Shown: positions 1-8,275, counted from the stretch's first letter. The stretch: 64,000 bases of DNA from an uncultured Robinsoniella sp. (GCA_900539655.1 UQCR01000001.1:186001-250000), one strand, 5' to 3'. Translations and numbers: made by a program. Notes: generated by a model not told the origin, from the letters alone.

Positions 1-273
1 GTAACCAAGGAAGGCATAGACGGCGGATATTACTTTGATCAGGATCCACATTCTGTAAATTTACAACAGATTTGTGATGCGCTGGATACCAAGATTGTTT
101 CTTCCGGATGGCGTTCAGGTAATGCCTGTCTGAAATGTTTAATTGCTTCCGGAATGGCGGACATTATGGATGAGATCTATGAAGATTTAGATGATGCTTG
201 CAAAAAGCGCCTGAGTCAGATCACCATACAGAATATTGATGACAAAATATTTAAATCAAAACCTGCGCTTTAA
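1..273 (+). CDS. Rrf2-like transcriptional regulator, C-terminal fragment
   Basis: The window opens inside a reading frame that ends with TAA at 271-273; about 90 residues remain. A GGYYFDQDP segment followed by a helix with ICDAL, then a short cysteine cluster (NACLKC), an amphipathic helix and a terminal SQITIQNID stretch, matches the second half of Rrf2-family winged-helix regulators (GGY-x-L, a cysteine cluster, then an 'ITIQDI'-like tail). Members sense Fe-S or redox status or sulfur metabolites. The DNA-binding half lies upstream of the window. A redox role would suit the thioredoxin gene next to it, but that is inference; the family call rests on the tail only. Confidence 0.5.
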   Translation, partial: VTKEGIDGGYYFDQDPHSVNLQQICDALDTKIVSSGWRSGNACLKCLIASGMADIMDEIYEDLDDACKKRLSQITIQNIDDKIFKSKPAL

Positions 274-408
274 TACACGCTCAACCAGCAGGATGAATTT
301 AAAATTACGATGAGCGGTTATAGGAAAGCAATTTCGGATACACTTCGGTAATAAAGAATAAAATTACAAATAACAGAGATAATACAACAAAAAAAGGAGT
401 AATAGCTT

Positions 409-717
<309 letters not shown>

Positions 718-777
718 GTTTTACTAAACGGAGATAGATTAAAAGTAAATATAGAAATATGCAGCGATGCAATATGG

Positions 778-855
778 AACAGACAGTCCTTTCACAGTAT
801 TTAAAGGTATTAATACTGTGGGCGCCGGCAACGGCAAAGGAAGGTCTGTTTTTTT
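778..855 (+). terminator. three-way-junction structure with U-tract after trxA
   Basis: AACAGAC (778-784) pairs with GTCTGTT (844-850), followed directly by five more T residues. Inside, CCTTT (788-792) can pair with AAAGG (836-840). Two further hairpins branch off: CACAGTATT (793-801) with AATACTGTG (812-820), and GCCG-GCAA-CGGC (824-835), a GNRA tetraloop hairpin. It can act as the rho-independent terminator of trxA, but it is far more elaborate than a simple stem. I do not recognise it as a known riboswitch class. Confidence 0.75.
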
Positions 856-905
856 GCGAATTTGCTAAATATATAATTAATTCTACTGCCGGACTTTAAA
901 TAAAC

Positions 906-957
906 TTTACAAGAACTTTACAAAACTTCGGATTACATTTTACATAGCTATGATAAT
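906..957 (+). promoter_or_regulatory. Pho-box-like promoter for the phosphate transporter
   Basis: TTTACA occurs at 906-911, 917-922 and 939-944: 11-bp periodicity with the third of four positions (928) degenerate. This matches the PhoP box of Bacillus relatives (TT-A/T/C-ACA repeats, 11-bp period). A -10-like TATGAT (949-954) or GATAAT (952-957) follows at once, as in PhoP-activated promoters where the box replaces the -35. The gene downstream is a Na/phosphate cotransporter, so the context agrees. Confidence 0.65.
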
Positions 958-1000
958 CTACCTTTATAATAAAAATTTTACAGGTTTGAGGGAGAAACGT

Positions 1001-2731
1001 ATGAATAGTTCATTACAAACGATTTTTGGATTATTAGGTGGTTTGGCACTATTTATTTATGGTATGAACATGATGAGCGAAGGACTCCAGAAAGCTGCCG
1101 GAGAGAGAATGAAGATGATACTGGGATTTCTGACTAAGAATCCGGTTCTGGGTGTTCTGGCAGGAGCGCTTGTTACAGCAGTGCTGCAGAGCAGCAGCGC
1201 TACAACAGTAATGGTAATTGGTTTTGTGAGTGCAGGTCTGATGACCCTGCCGCAGGCAATTTCTGTTATCCTGGGTGCGAATATCGGAACTACGATGACA
1301 GCACAAATCATAGCTTTTGAAATAAATGATTACATATGGCCGCTGGTATTTATCGGTTTCGTAATTTTCTTTTTTTCCAAGAAGGAAAAAGCGAAGAGTA
1401 TAGGGCAGACTATTTTTGCATTTGGACTGCTCTTCGTGGGAATTATCACTATGGGTGATGTAATGAAGCCTTTAGCATCCAGCCCCATTTTTACTGAAAT
1501 GATCGCAAAAGTATCTGAAATTCCGGTGTTGGGTGTATTATTAGGAACTGTAATGACACTGGTTGTACAGAGCAGCAGCGCGACCATTGCCGTTTTGCAG
1601 AATTTTGCAATTCAGCCGGGAGCGGATGGCGTTACCAGCGTGATCGGACTTGCAGGTGCGATCCCTATCCTGCTGGGGGACAATATTGGAACCACTATCA
1701 CAGCCCTGCTGGCATCGGTTGGACAGTCCAAGAATGCTAAACGTACTGCAGTGGCACATAGTGTATTTAACATAAGCGGAAGTGTGGTATTTATCTTCAT
1801 TATCCCCTGGTTTGCAAAATTCGTACAGTGGATCTCACCAAAGGGAAATGAAGTAGATGTTATATCCAGACAGATTGCTAATGCACATACTACTTTTAAT
1901 ATCGTAAATACTCTTATCTGGCTGCCTCTTATCTGGCTGATGGTTAAAATTGTAATGTGGATTATTCCAGGCAAAGATCAAAATGAATCAAGGGAAAATG
2001 AACCTAAATTTATTGATTCTACGATTGTGAACCAGCCGGTATTTGCACTGCATCTGATTCGAAAAGAAGTCATCCACGTTGCACAGAATGTCAGAATGGT
2101 ACTGTCCGATTCCAAAGAGGCGTTTGTGAACAGGGATGAACATGCATTGAAGCAGGCAGAACATCTGGCGGAGATGATTGAATCCGTACAGGCAAAAGCA
2201 GTCAAGCATATGTCAGGATTAATGGCAGATGGCGTGCTCACGGAGGAACAGGCGAGACAGACAGCATCCTATATGTATGTTCTGGATGAAACTGGGCGAA
2301 TGGCACAAAACGGGCTGTGTATTGCACGTGCATCCAGGAACAGACAGGAGAAGGGATTCCGTTTCTCAAAGGATGCAGTAAAAGAAATTGAAGTCACCAT
2401 GGACAGCATTCGTGAAATGCTTGATAACTGTATCAATACGCTTCAGACTGGAAATACTGAAAACGCTGGCAATGTCATTTTAAAGAAACAAGATATTCTG
2501 TCTTTAGAGGTACGGATGCTGAAGAATCATATGGATCGTCTGAAAAAAGGCAAATGCAGCCCTGATTTTACTGTAGAATTCACAGGAGTGCTGCACAGTC
2601 TGGAACGAATGGGGAATAACTGCATGAGCATAGCAGAAGTATTAACAGACGATTTAGACTTAAGCCATGAGGTACAGGAAATAAAAGAGCTGGAAACGGG
2701 AAACGGTCAGACTGCTTCAGTAGCCGTGTAG
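1001..2731 (+). CDS. Na/Pi cotransporter family protein with PhoU-like tail
   Basis: Sodium-dependent phosphate importer of the NptA/YjbB type, 576 aa. The N-terminal part is an inverted duplication of the Na/Pi cotransporter domain: the signature QSSSATT appears at residues 63-69 and QSSSAT again at 190-195, each in a hydrophobic helix bundle with GANIGTT / GDNIGTT following. Roughly residues 340-560 are hydrophilic, helical and PhoU-like. The frame is open back to 950, but ATG 1001 is preferred because GAGGGAGA sits 5-12 bases upstream and the 17 residues before it are not family-like. The Pho-box-like promoter suggests induction under phosphate limitation. Confidence 0.92.
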   Translation: MNSSLQTIFGLLGGLALFIYGMNMMSEGLQKAAGERMKMILGFLTKNPVLGVLAGALVTAVLQSSSATTVMVIGFVSAGLMTLPQAISVILGANIGTTMTAQIIAFEINDYIWPLVFIGFVIFFFSKKEKAKSIGQTIFAFGLLFVGIITMGDVMKPLASSPIFTEMIAKVSEIPVLGVLLGTVMTLVVQSSSATIAVLQNFAIQPGADGVTSVIGLAGAIPILLGDNIGTTITALLASVGQSKNAKRTAVAHSVFNISGSVVFIFIIPWFAKFVQWISPKGNEVDVISRQIANAHTTFNIVNTLIWLPLIWLMVKIVMWIIPGKDQNESRENEPKFIDSTIVNQPVFALHLIRKEVIHVAQNVRMVLSDSKEAFVNRDEHALKQAEHLAEMIESVQAKAVKHMSGLMADGVLTEEQARQTASYMYVLDETGRMAQNGLCIARASRNRQEKGFRFSKDAVKEIEVTMDSIREMLDNCINTLQTGNTENAGNVILKKQDILSLEVRMLKNHMDRLKKGKCSPDFTVEFTGVLHSLERMGNNCMSIAEVLTDDLDLSHEVQEIKELETGNGQTASVAV

Positions 2732-2845
2732 AAAGTACTTTTAAAGAATAGAAAAGTACATTTAAAAATAAAATAAGTACAGAATAATATAAGTATATTC
2801 AAGAATAAAAAACTACTTATAATAAAGAATTCAGTTCAATATCAA

Positions 2846-3003
2846 AGCGTGTTTTAAAATTACTTTCTGACAGATGTATGTAACATTTTGTGGAAGATTT
2901 GTACCAAAATAAGGACGCATAGCAGGCTATGTAACCTGATTCTGGTGGGAATCTACTGCAAAGTGGGGTGTATAGATGGAAGGAATGATTTTTCAAACAC
3001 GCT
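2846..3003 (+). repeat. 158-bp dispersed repeat, copy A
   Basis: Copy A of an element found again at 30039-30196. Both copies are exactly 158 bp, align without gaps and agree at roughly 80% of positions by eye. Ends are inverted: AGCGTGTTT at the left, AAACACGCT at the right. Inside is a hairpin CATAG-CAGG-CTATG that becomes CGTAG-CGGG-CTACG in copy B, a compensatory change. The longest conserved block is CTTTCTGACAGATGT. It has no reading frame of note and lies in the gap between the phosphate transporter and a LacI promoter; the rest of that gap (2732-2845 and 3004-3102) is AT-rich with nothing else seen. Confidence 0.85.
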
Positions 3004-3102
3004 TTATTTTAGTAAAAATAGATAAATGAATAGTAAAATTTCAGATGGAATTATATAAATAATATCTGAATTGATGAAAAAAAGAATTTTGCCAAATAAC
3101 AT

Positions 3103-3156
3103 TTGACACTAAATAGGTCGAAGCTTATAATAAAAGTATCTTGAAACGGGTTTCAA
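3103..3156 (+). promoter_or_regulatory. promoter with LacI-type operator for the ribose cluster
   Basis: TTGACA (3103-3108), 17-bp spacer, TATAAT (3126-3131): a consensus vegetative promoter. Ten bases past the -10 is the perfect inverted repeat TTGAAACGGGTTTCAA (3141-3156, 7+2+7), over the expected start point. Half-site GAAAC is typical of LacI/GalR-family operators. The gene downstream is a LacI-family repressor, so negative autoregulation of regulator-rbsK-rbsD is the simple reading. Confidence 0.85.
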
Positions 3157-3181
3157 AGAAATAAAAAAGGAGGTTTGATAG

Positions 3182-4159
3182 ATGGTAAGTATCCGCGATG
3201 TAGCAAAAATAGCGGGAGTGTCACCGGCAACAGTGTCCAGGGTTATGAATGACACAGCCAGGGTGGATGAGGAAAAGAGGCAGAGGGTTTTAAATGCAAT
3301 ACAAGAAACCGGTTTCAAACCAAATGAGGTAGCCCGTTCCCTATTTAAAAAATCATCCAGGATTATAGGAATGATAGTACCGAATATTGAAAATCCATTT
3401 TTTAATGAACTGGCTAAAGCCATTGAAGAAGAAACTTATCTGCGTGGTTATCGTTTGACACTCTGCAATTCTAACAATGATCTGGAAAAAGAAAAGCAGA
3501 ATTTAAGCTTACTGGACCGGATGAATGCGGATGGCATTATCCTGATGACGAATCAGGAGAAGATAGAGAAAGAGGTGCAAAAATGCAGAATACCGGTTGT
3601 TATGATTGACAGGCAATTAGACGGAGGAGTGGAAAGCGCATGCATCCAGTCGGATCATTACAAAGGAGGCAGGATTGCAATGGAATACCTGATATCCTGC
3701 GGCTGCAGGCATATCGTACAAATGAGAGGACCGTTGAAATTCTCCAGTGCGCGCCAGCGCTATCAGGGGTATCAGGATGTCTGTCGTGAAAGAGGGCTGC
3801 AGGAAGCTGTGATTGACTGCAAGTATGATTATGAAGATGGCCTCCTTAAGGCTAATGAGATTCTGGAAAAGTTTCCCCAGACAGACGGTATCATTGCTGC
3901 AAATGATATGGTAGCTATCTCCGTGTATAAGGTACTGGTAAGGAGGGGACTACGGATACCCCAGGATATTCAGTTGATTGGTTTTGACAATATCAGCCTC
4001 AGCAGGTTGATGACGCCGGAACTTACAACCATATCCCAGCCCATCGGTGAGATGGGGAAAGCTGCCGTGGAAGCATTGATAGCTGCCGTAGAGGGGAAAC
4101 AGCCAGTCAGGAAGGTATTTGAGGTGGAACTGATAAAAAGAGAGACGACGTTAGCTTAG
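3182..4159 (+). CDS. LacI-family transcriptional regulator (RbsR-like)
   Basis: Sugar-responsive repressor, 325 aa. The N-terminal helix-turn-helix (about residues 1-25, IRDVAKIAGVSPATVSRVMN) and hinge precede a periplasmic-binding-protein-like effector domain (about 60-325) with the LacI end motif IGFDNISLSRLMTPELTTI. ATG 3182 follows AAGGAGG at ideal spacing. It is the first gene of a three-gene cluster with ribokinase and ribose pyranase, so ribose or a ribose-containing compound is the likely inducer. The operator at 3141-3156 suggests it represses its own operon. Confidence 0.92.
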   Translation: MVSIRDVAKIAGVSPATVSRVMNDTARVDEEKRQRVLNAIQETGFKPNEVARSLFKKSSRIIGMIVPNIENPFFNELAKAIEEETYLRGYRLTLCNSNNDLEKEKQNLSLLDRMNADGIILMTNQEKIEKEVQKCRIPVVMIDRQLDGGVESACIQSDHYKGGRIAMEYLISCGCRHIVQMRGPLKFSSARQRYQGYQDVCRERGLQEAVIDCKYDYEDGLLKANEILEKFPQTDGIIAANDMVAISVYKVLVRRGLRIPQDIQLIGFDNISLSRLMTPELTTISQPIGEMGKAAVEALIAAVEGKQPVRKVFEVELIKRETTLA

Positions 4160-4207
4160 CGGTAAGGAATGTTATGAACTAGAATATAAAAAGTAAAGGA
4201 GAATCTT

Positions 4208-5104
4208 ATGAAAACAGCAGTAGTAGGCAGTATAAATATGGATATGACGGTGACAGCTGAACGTATCCCATTAAAAGGAGAGACTCTGCGGGGCGATGAT
4301 GTACATTATATACCAGGTGGAAAGGGAGCAAACCAGGCTGTGGCTATGGCGAAACTGGGCGCACAGGTAGAGATGTTCGGATGTGTGGGAGATGATGATG
4401 CGGGGACAGCCTTACTGGAAAACCTCCAAAATGCAGGTGTTATCACAGACCATATTAAAGTGGTTCCTGGTGTATCGACAGGTCTTGCTTTGATTACGGT
4501 GGGGGAAAATGACAATACTATTATCGTTGTTGCAGGGGCTAATAACAGTGTGGACCGGAAATATGTGGATCAGATTCTGGATGAATTACGAAAGTGTGAC
4601 ATCGTACTGCTTCAGCATGAAATTCCACAGGAAACCATAGAATATGTAATTGAGAAATGCTACGAGAGCCAGGTAAAAATTGTTTTGAATCCGGGTCCAG
4701 CCAGACCTGTTCGAAAAGAGATACTGGATAAAGTTACCTATCTCACTCCAAATGAGCACGAAGCTGTCATTTTATTTGGAGATCAGATGTCAACCGAAGA
4801 ACTGTTGAAACAATTTCCGGAAAAGCTGATTATTACCCAGGGCAGCAGAGGAGTTGCAACCTGTCTGAAATCCGGAGAAATCCTGGTTGTTCCAGCAAGA
4901 AAAGCGAACGTAGTAGATACAACAGGAGCCGGAGACACTTTAAACGGAGCATTTACCGTAGAGATAGCAGGCGGCAGCGATATCAAACATGCATTGAAGT
5001 TTGCCAATACGGCAGCCAGCCTCTCAACCGAGAAATTTGGTGCCCAGGGCGGAATGCCATCACGCAGCCAGGTTCTGGAAGCCATGGAGGAGATGGAGAG
5101 ATGA
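4208..5104 (+). CDS. rbsK: ribokinase
   Basis: Cytoplasmic PfkB-family kinase that phosphorylates D-ribose to ribose 5-phosphate, 298 aa. It has the N-terminal sugar site (GSINMDMT, GGKGANQA near residue 38) and the C-terminal signature DTTGAGD with the catalytic aspartate and anion hole. AAAGGAG precedes the ATG. The stop codon overlaps the next start (ATGA at 5101-5104), so translation of rbsK and rbsD is probably coupled. Confidence 0.95.
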   Translation: MKTAVVGSINMDMTVTAERIPLKGETLRGDDVHYIPGGKGANQAVAMAKLGAQVEMFGCVGDDDAGTALLENLQNAGVITDHIKVVPGVSTGLALITVGENDNTIIVVAGANNSVDRKYVDQILDELRKCDIVLLQHEIPQETIEYVIEKCYESQVKIVLNPGPARPVRKEILDKVTYLTPNEHEAVILFGDQMSTEELLKQFPEKLIITQGSRGVATCLKSGEILVVPARKANVVDTTGAGDTLNGAFTVEIAGGSDIKHALKFANTAASLSTEKFGAQGGMPSRSQVLEAMEEMER

Positions 5105-5511
5105 AAAAGCATGGAATTCTAAATAGTGAGATATCATCTGTATTATCCCATATGGGGCATACTGATTTAATCACTATTGGGGACTGCGGTCTTCCCATAC
5201 CCGACGGAGTTAAAAAAATTGATTTGGCATTGAGCTTTGGCAATCCAGGATTTATGGAAGTATTAAAAGTGGTTTGTGATGACATGAAAATAGAAAAGCT
5301 GATTCTGGCAGAGGAAATCAAAGATCAAAATCCGAAAGTGCTATTGGAGATTCAGAAATTATTTGCAGACCATAAAGATACACCTAAGATTTTGTTTGTA
5401 ACTCACGATGAATTAAAAGAAAGAACGAAATCCTGTAAAGCAGTGATACGGACAGGGGAGACAACCCCCTACGCAAACATTATTTTACAGGCAGGATGTA
5501 TTTTTGCCTGA
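5101..5511 (+). CDS. rbsD: D-ribose pyranase
   Basis: Converts the beta-pyranose to the furanose form of D-ribose, the form ribokinase uses. It is 136 aa, a normal RbsD length, with the family start MKKHGILNSEISSVLSHMGHTD, the catalytic His (HTD region), the DLALSFG segment and the C-terminal TGETTPYANIIL motif. It overlaps rbsK by 4 bp and closes the cluster. No ribose transporter (rbsABC or RbsU type) follows. Confidence 0.95.
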   Translation: MKKHGILNSEISSVLSHMGHTDLITIGDCGLPIPDGVKKIDLALSFGNPGFMEVLKVVCDDMKIEKLILAEEIKDQNPKVLLEIQKLFADHKDTPKILFVTHDELKERTKSCKAVIRTGETTPYANIILQAGCIFA

Positions 5512-5605
5512 CCAGTCCTTACTCTTCATTTGATAGGAATTTCGCATAAAGAGTAGTACAAATGTAAGACCCATTTAAACAGGCTTTCGTATCGTATTTA
5601 AAATA

Positions 5606-5716
5606 AACCGGCAGTCAAACACGCCCTTAAATTATACTTTATTACAGAAACCGTGATCATAATGAAACGGTTTATCCAAAGAAGTACATAATTTTTGAGG
5701 TGTCTGACTGCCGGTT
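5606..5716. repeat. 111-bp long inverted-repeat element between convergent genes
   Basis: AACCGGCAGTC (5606-5616) and GACTGCCGGTT (5706-5716) form a perfect 11-bp stem. Further inside, an imperfect AT-rich stem (AAATTATACTT against AAGTACATAATTT) and a hairpin AAACCG ... CGGTTT continue the fold. It lies between the ends of rbsD (+) and pgsA (-), so a bidirectional terminator is possible, but it is much longer than that job needs and lacks a strong U-tract. A small non-autonomous mobile element is the alternative. Confidence 0.7.
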
Positions 5717-5730
5717 GTTTACTTACCGTC

Positions 5731-6303
5731 TTACTTTTCTTTGTTCATTTTAGAAAAAACGGGTATATACATAAACAGGGAAAGCAGCATGAAACCAATG
5801 CAGATAATGATCAGTACATTTGCCACGGTTAGGGGGATGCTTGGGAAGAGGAAGAGTATAAACATCATAACATACAGTACTGCTGTACATACTTTTCCAA
5901 ACCACATGGCACCATTTAGCATCTTACCTTTTCTCAGCAGCAGAATTCCCATGATACCCATAAAACCTTCTTTAATAATGAATAAAATCAGTAAGGGTAC
6001 CATCCACTGATAACGAAATACAAGGCAAAGTGCCATTGCCCCCTGGGTCAGTTTGTCAGCAATAGGATCCAGTGCTTTACCTAAAGGGGTAATCATGTGA
6101 AAACGGCGGGCTATTTTCCCGTCAAACATATCGGTTAATCCGGAGATGGCAACTATAATAGCGGCTATTCTGTAATCCGTTATGCTGTCTGCAGTGATGT
6201 AGCGCCATATAAAAACCGGTATCAGGATGATACGGAAATACCCCATAAGATTGGGGATGGTGAACAGTTGCTTTTTAAGCGGCATATCGTGATTAAGATT
6301 CAT
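5731..6303 (-). CDS. pgsA: CDP-diacylglycerol-glycerol-3-phosphate 3-phosphatidyltransferase-like protein
   Basis: Integral membrane enzyme of the CDP-alcohol phosphatidyltransferase family, probably making phosphatidylglycerol phosphate. The signature D-G-x2-A-R-x8-G-x3-D-x3-D is complete (DGKIARRF then GKALDPIADKL), giving the metal-binding aspartates, with about six hydrophobic helices. The start at 6303 (MNLNHDM) is chosen because AAGGAG lies 9 bases before it; the 11 extra residues of the open frame do not fit. The length (190 aa) suits PgsA; another CDP-alcohol transferase such as cardiolipin synthase type II cannot be excluded. Confidence 0.82.
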   Translation of the reverse strand: MNLNHDMPLKKQLFTIPNLMGYFRIILIPVFIWRYITADSITDYRIAAIIVAISGLTDMFDGKIARRFHMITPLGKALDPIADKLTQGAMALCLVFRYQWMVPLLILFIIKEGFMGIMGILLLRKGKMLNGAMWFGKVCTAVLYVMMFILFLFPSIPLTVANVLIIICIGFMLLSLFMYIPVFSKMNKEK

Positions 6304-6347
6304 ATAACATAGCTCCTTCGTAGTTGTCAGTACCAATTATGGGTTAT

Positions 6348-7208
6348 TTATTTTGATTCCCAACGTCCGGATGCTCCGCATGGAAGCACAAGTCCATTGC
6401 CGGATACAGGAAGTCCGACTTCCTGGGAGTCCACTTTTCCATTAAATTGTTTTAGTTCCGTTGCCAGCATGTAAGTCAGAACTGCGGGAGCAAGTCCCGT
6501 TGTGTAAGAATTTACAAGGAAAAACAAAGGATTTTCTGTCAAGAGCTGCGTACACAGCTTGATGAGAGGATGAATGGCATCTTCTATTTTCCAGATTTCT
6601 CCTTTGGGTCCACGTCCGTAGGAAGGAGGATCCATGATAATTCCGTCGTAACGGCTGCCGCGTCTAATCTCCCGTTCCACGAATTTTACGCAGTCATCTA
6701 CGATCCAGCGGATTGGTGCATCTTCCAGATTGGAAGAACGGGCATTTTCTTTTGCCCAGCTAACCATGCCTTTTGAAGCGTCCACATGAGTTACCGAAGC
6801 ACCGGCAGCTGCAGCAGCCAGAGTAGCCCCTCCGGTATAGGCGAATAAATTCAGAACTTTGATGGGACGGTGTGCATGTTTGATTTTATCAGAGAACCAG
6901 TCCCAGTTTGTTGCCTGCTCAGGGAAGAGTCCGGTATGTTTAAAACTAAAAGGTTTTAAATTAAAAGTCAGGCTTTTATAAGAAATGCTCCATTGCTGAG
7001 GCAGGTCGAAAAATTCCCATTCGCCGCCGCCTTTCTTACTGCGGTGGTAGTGGCCGTTCATCTTTTTCCAGCCTTTGTTTGTCTTGGGAGTATCCCAGAT
7101 TACCTGGGGATCGGGACGGACTAAAATATAATCACCCCATCGCTCTAATTTTTCTCCACAGGAGGTATCAATTACTTCGTAGTCTTTCCAATGATCTGCT
7201 ATCCACAT
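6348..7208 (-). CDS. class I SAM-dependent methyltransferase (RlmI/RlmK-like)
   Basis: 286 aa. The Rossmann SAM-binding motif I is VLNLFAYTGGATLAAAAAGA, the acidic motif II is VTHVDAS, and DPPSYGRGP is the catalytic motif of N6/C5 nucleic-acid methyltransferases. It resembles the rRNA large-subunit cytosine methyltransferase group (Methyltrans_SAM domain) but lacks an N-terminal PUA domain. The substrate is therefore probably rRNA, though not shown. AGGAAAGG precedes the ATG. It lies just upstream of pgsA on the same strand. Confidence 0.8.
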   Translation of the reverse strand: MWIADHWKDYEVIDTSCGEKLERWGDYILVRPDPQVIWDTPKTNKGWKKMNGHYHRSKKGGGEWEFFDLPQQWSISYKSLTFNLKPFSFKHTGLFPEQATNWDWFSDKIKHAHRPIKVLNLFAYTGGATLAAAAAGASVTHVDASKGMVSWAKENARSSNLEDAPIRWIVDDCVKFVEREIRRGSRYDGIIMDPPSYGRGPKGEIWKIEDAIHPLIKLCTQLLTENPLFFLVNSYTTGLAPAVLTYMLATELKQFNGKVDSQEVGLPVSGNGLVLPCGASGRWESK

Positions 7209-7250
7209 ATTACATATTACCTTTCCTAGTTAAATTTCGTAATGCAGCAG

Positions 7251-7279
7251 AGCGTGTTTGAAATTCATTCAAAAACGCT
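7251..7279. repeat. short hairpin resembling the joined ends of the 158-bp repeat
   Basis: AGCGTGTTTGAAATT is followed at once by CATTCAAAAACGCT, a 29-bp inverted repeat. The left half matches the left end of copies A and B, and the right half resembles their right end (ATTTTCAAACACGCT). It looks like an element with its middle removed. At 29 bp, chance similarity is possible. Confidence 0.45.
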
Positions 7280-7350
7280 ATAGTCCATAAATCATGAATA
7301 CCCAATGAAACTTGTCTGTTTTCCCGGGGTTTTATTATTTTGTTTATGGA

Positions 7351-8178
7351 TTACTGTTCTTTTTTTGAACGGAACCAGTACGTATAAAAATCTTCAAATC
7401 CAAGTGAAGTATAAAGGTCCTTAGCGGATGTATTCCCATCCACTACTTGAAGATAAGCATGTTTTGCACCTTTTTTTCGCGCCTCTTCCAGGATTGAGCT
7501 GCAAATGGAACGTGCGAAACTTTTGCGCCTGCAGCTGGGGTCTACGTAAATGGCGTAGAGGCCAATATGTGCGCGGTCTAAAATTCCCAGACCGGATGCA
7601 ACCATGCGTCCGTCTATCTCAATAAAAGCGACGATTGTTTCCTTTGGAATCGCCTTGAACATAGAAGGTACAATGCGCCTGAGTGTAGGGTTGGTTGTAC
7701 CATTTAAACGGAATAAAGAGGTTATCCAGTCATCCGTAATGCGATCCCTCAGTTGAACGATCGTATCATTGGGATAAAAAATGGAAGAGGGAAGGTTGGA
7801 GTTTCTTCCATAATATTCGTATTCGATAGATTCATAAGGGAACATCTGAAATTGTTCCATAGACATTGTCATTACATCTGTGCCATGCTCCACGCTATAC
7901 CCACGTTCCTGAAGGATCCGGTCAAAAGACGGGTCGATCATAGGGTTGATTTTAAAATTTACCGGAGTATGGAAGTTGGCATACATGGATTCACAATATG
8001 CTATTTTTTCTTCTACCGGAATATTGGAGATGCCAATCTGCTCTACGCTATTGGTCCGGTAGGTATAATTATGGGAAAAACGGATCAGCCAACCGTCATA
8101 AAGCTCGATTTTATGCGAAGGCCATGCATTGAGAGAAATCTCTTCTATTAATTTCATGTAAGCATTGTCTTTTATCAT
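7351..8178 (-). CDS. GNAT-family N-acetyltransferase
   Basis: 275 aa, probably a cytoplasmic acetyl-CoA-dependent N-acyltransferase. The C-terminal third holds the GNAT core: a beta strand GLGILDRAHIGLYAIYVDP, then the pyrophosphate-binding motif RRKSFARSICSSILEEA (Q/R-x-x-G/A-like, with Ser in place of Gly), then AYLQVVDGNTSAKDLYTSLGF, the classic end of the fold. The N-terminal 130 residues are not recognisable and may be a degenerate GNAT half. GGGAG precedes the ATG by 7 bases. The substrate is unknown. Confidence 0.85.
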   Translation of the reverse strand: MIKDNAYMKLIEEISLNAWPSHKIELYDGWLIRFSHNYTYRTNSVEQIGISNIPVEEKIAYCESMYANFHTPVNFKINPMIDPSFDRILQERGYSVEHGTDVMTMSMEQFQMFPYESIEYEYYGRNSNLPSSIFYPNDTIVQLRDRITDDWITSLFRLNGTTNPTLRRIVPSMFKAIPKETIVAFIEIDGRMVASGLGILDRAHIGLYAIYVDPSCRRKSFARSICSSILEEARKKGAKHAYLQVVDGNTSAKDLYTSLGFEDFYTYWFRSKKEQ

Positions 8179-8246
8179 AGGTACGCTCCCTTAAAGAAAT
8201 CTTCTAATTATTATAGTTCAAAATGTGAGGATATTCAATGAAAAAC

Positions 8247-8275
8247 TTGACCGAATCCCGTTAATTTGATAAAGT
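8247..8275 (+). promoter_or_regulatory. candidate promoter for proC
   Basis: TTGACC (8247-8252), 17-bp spacer, TAAAGT (8270-8275). If used, proC carries a leader of about 200 nt that contains the palindrome TGCAGGCAGGCCTGCA (8453-8468) just before the start. Confidence 0.5.

Noticed and set aside
778..855. Metabolite riboswitch controlling the phosphate transporter
   Set aside because: It does not match a class I recognise, and the following promoter (906-957) lies downstream of it, so it is better read as the end of the trxA transcript.
1049..2241. Several minus-strand open frames across the phosphate transporter gene
   Set aside because: They mirror the codon pattern of the plus-strand gene, lack ribosome-binding sites and show no family features.
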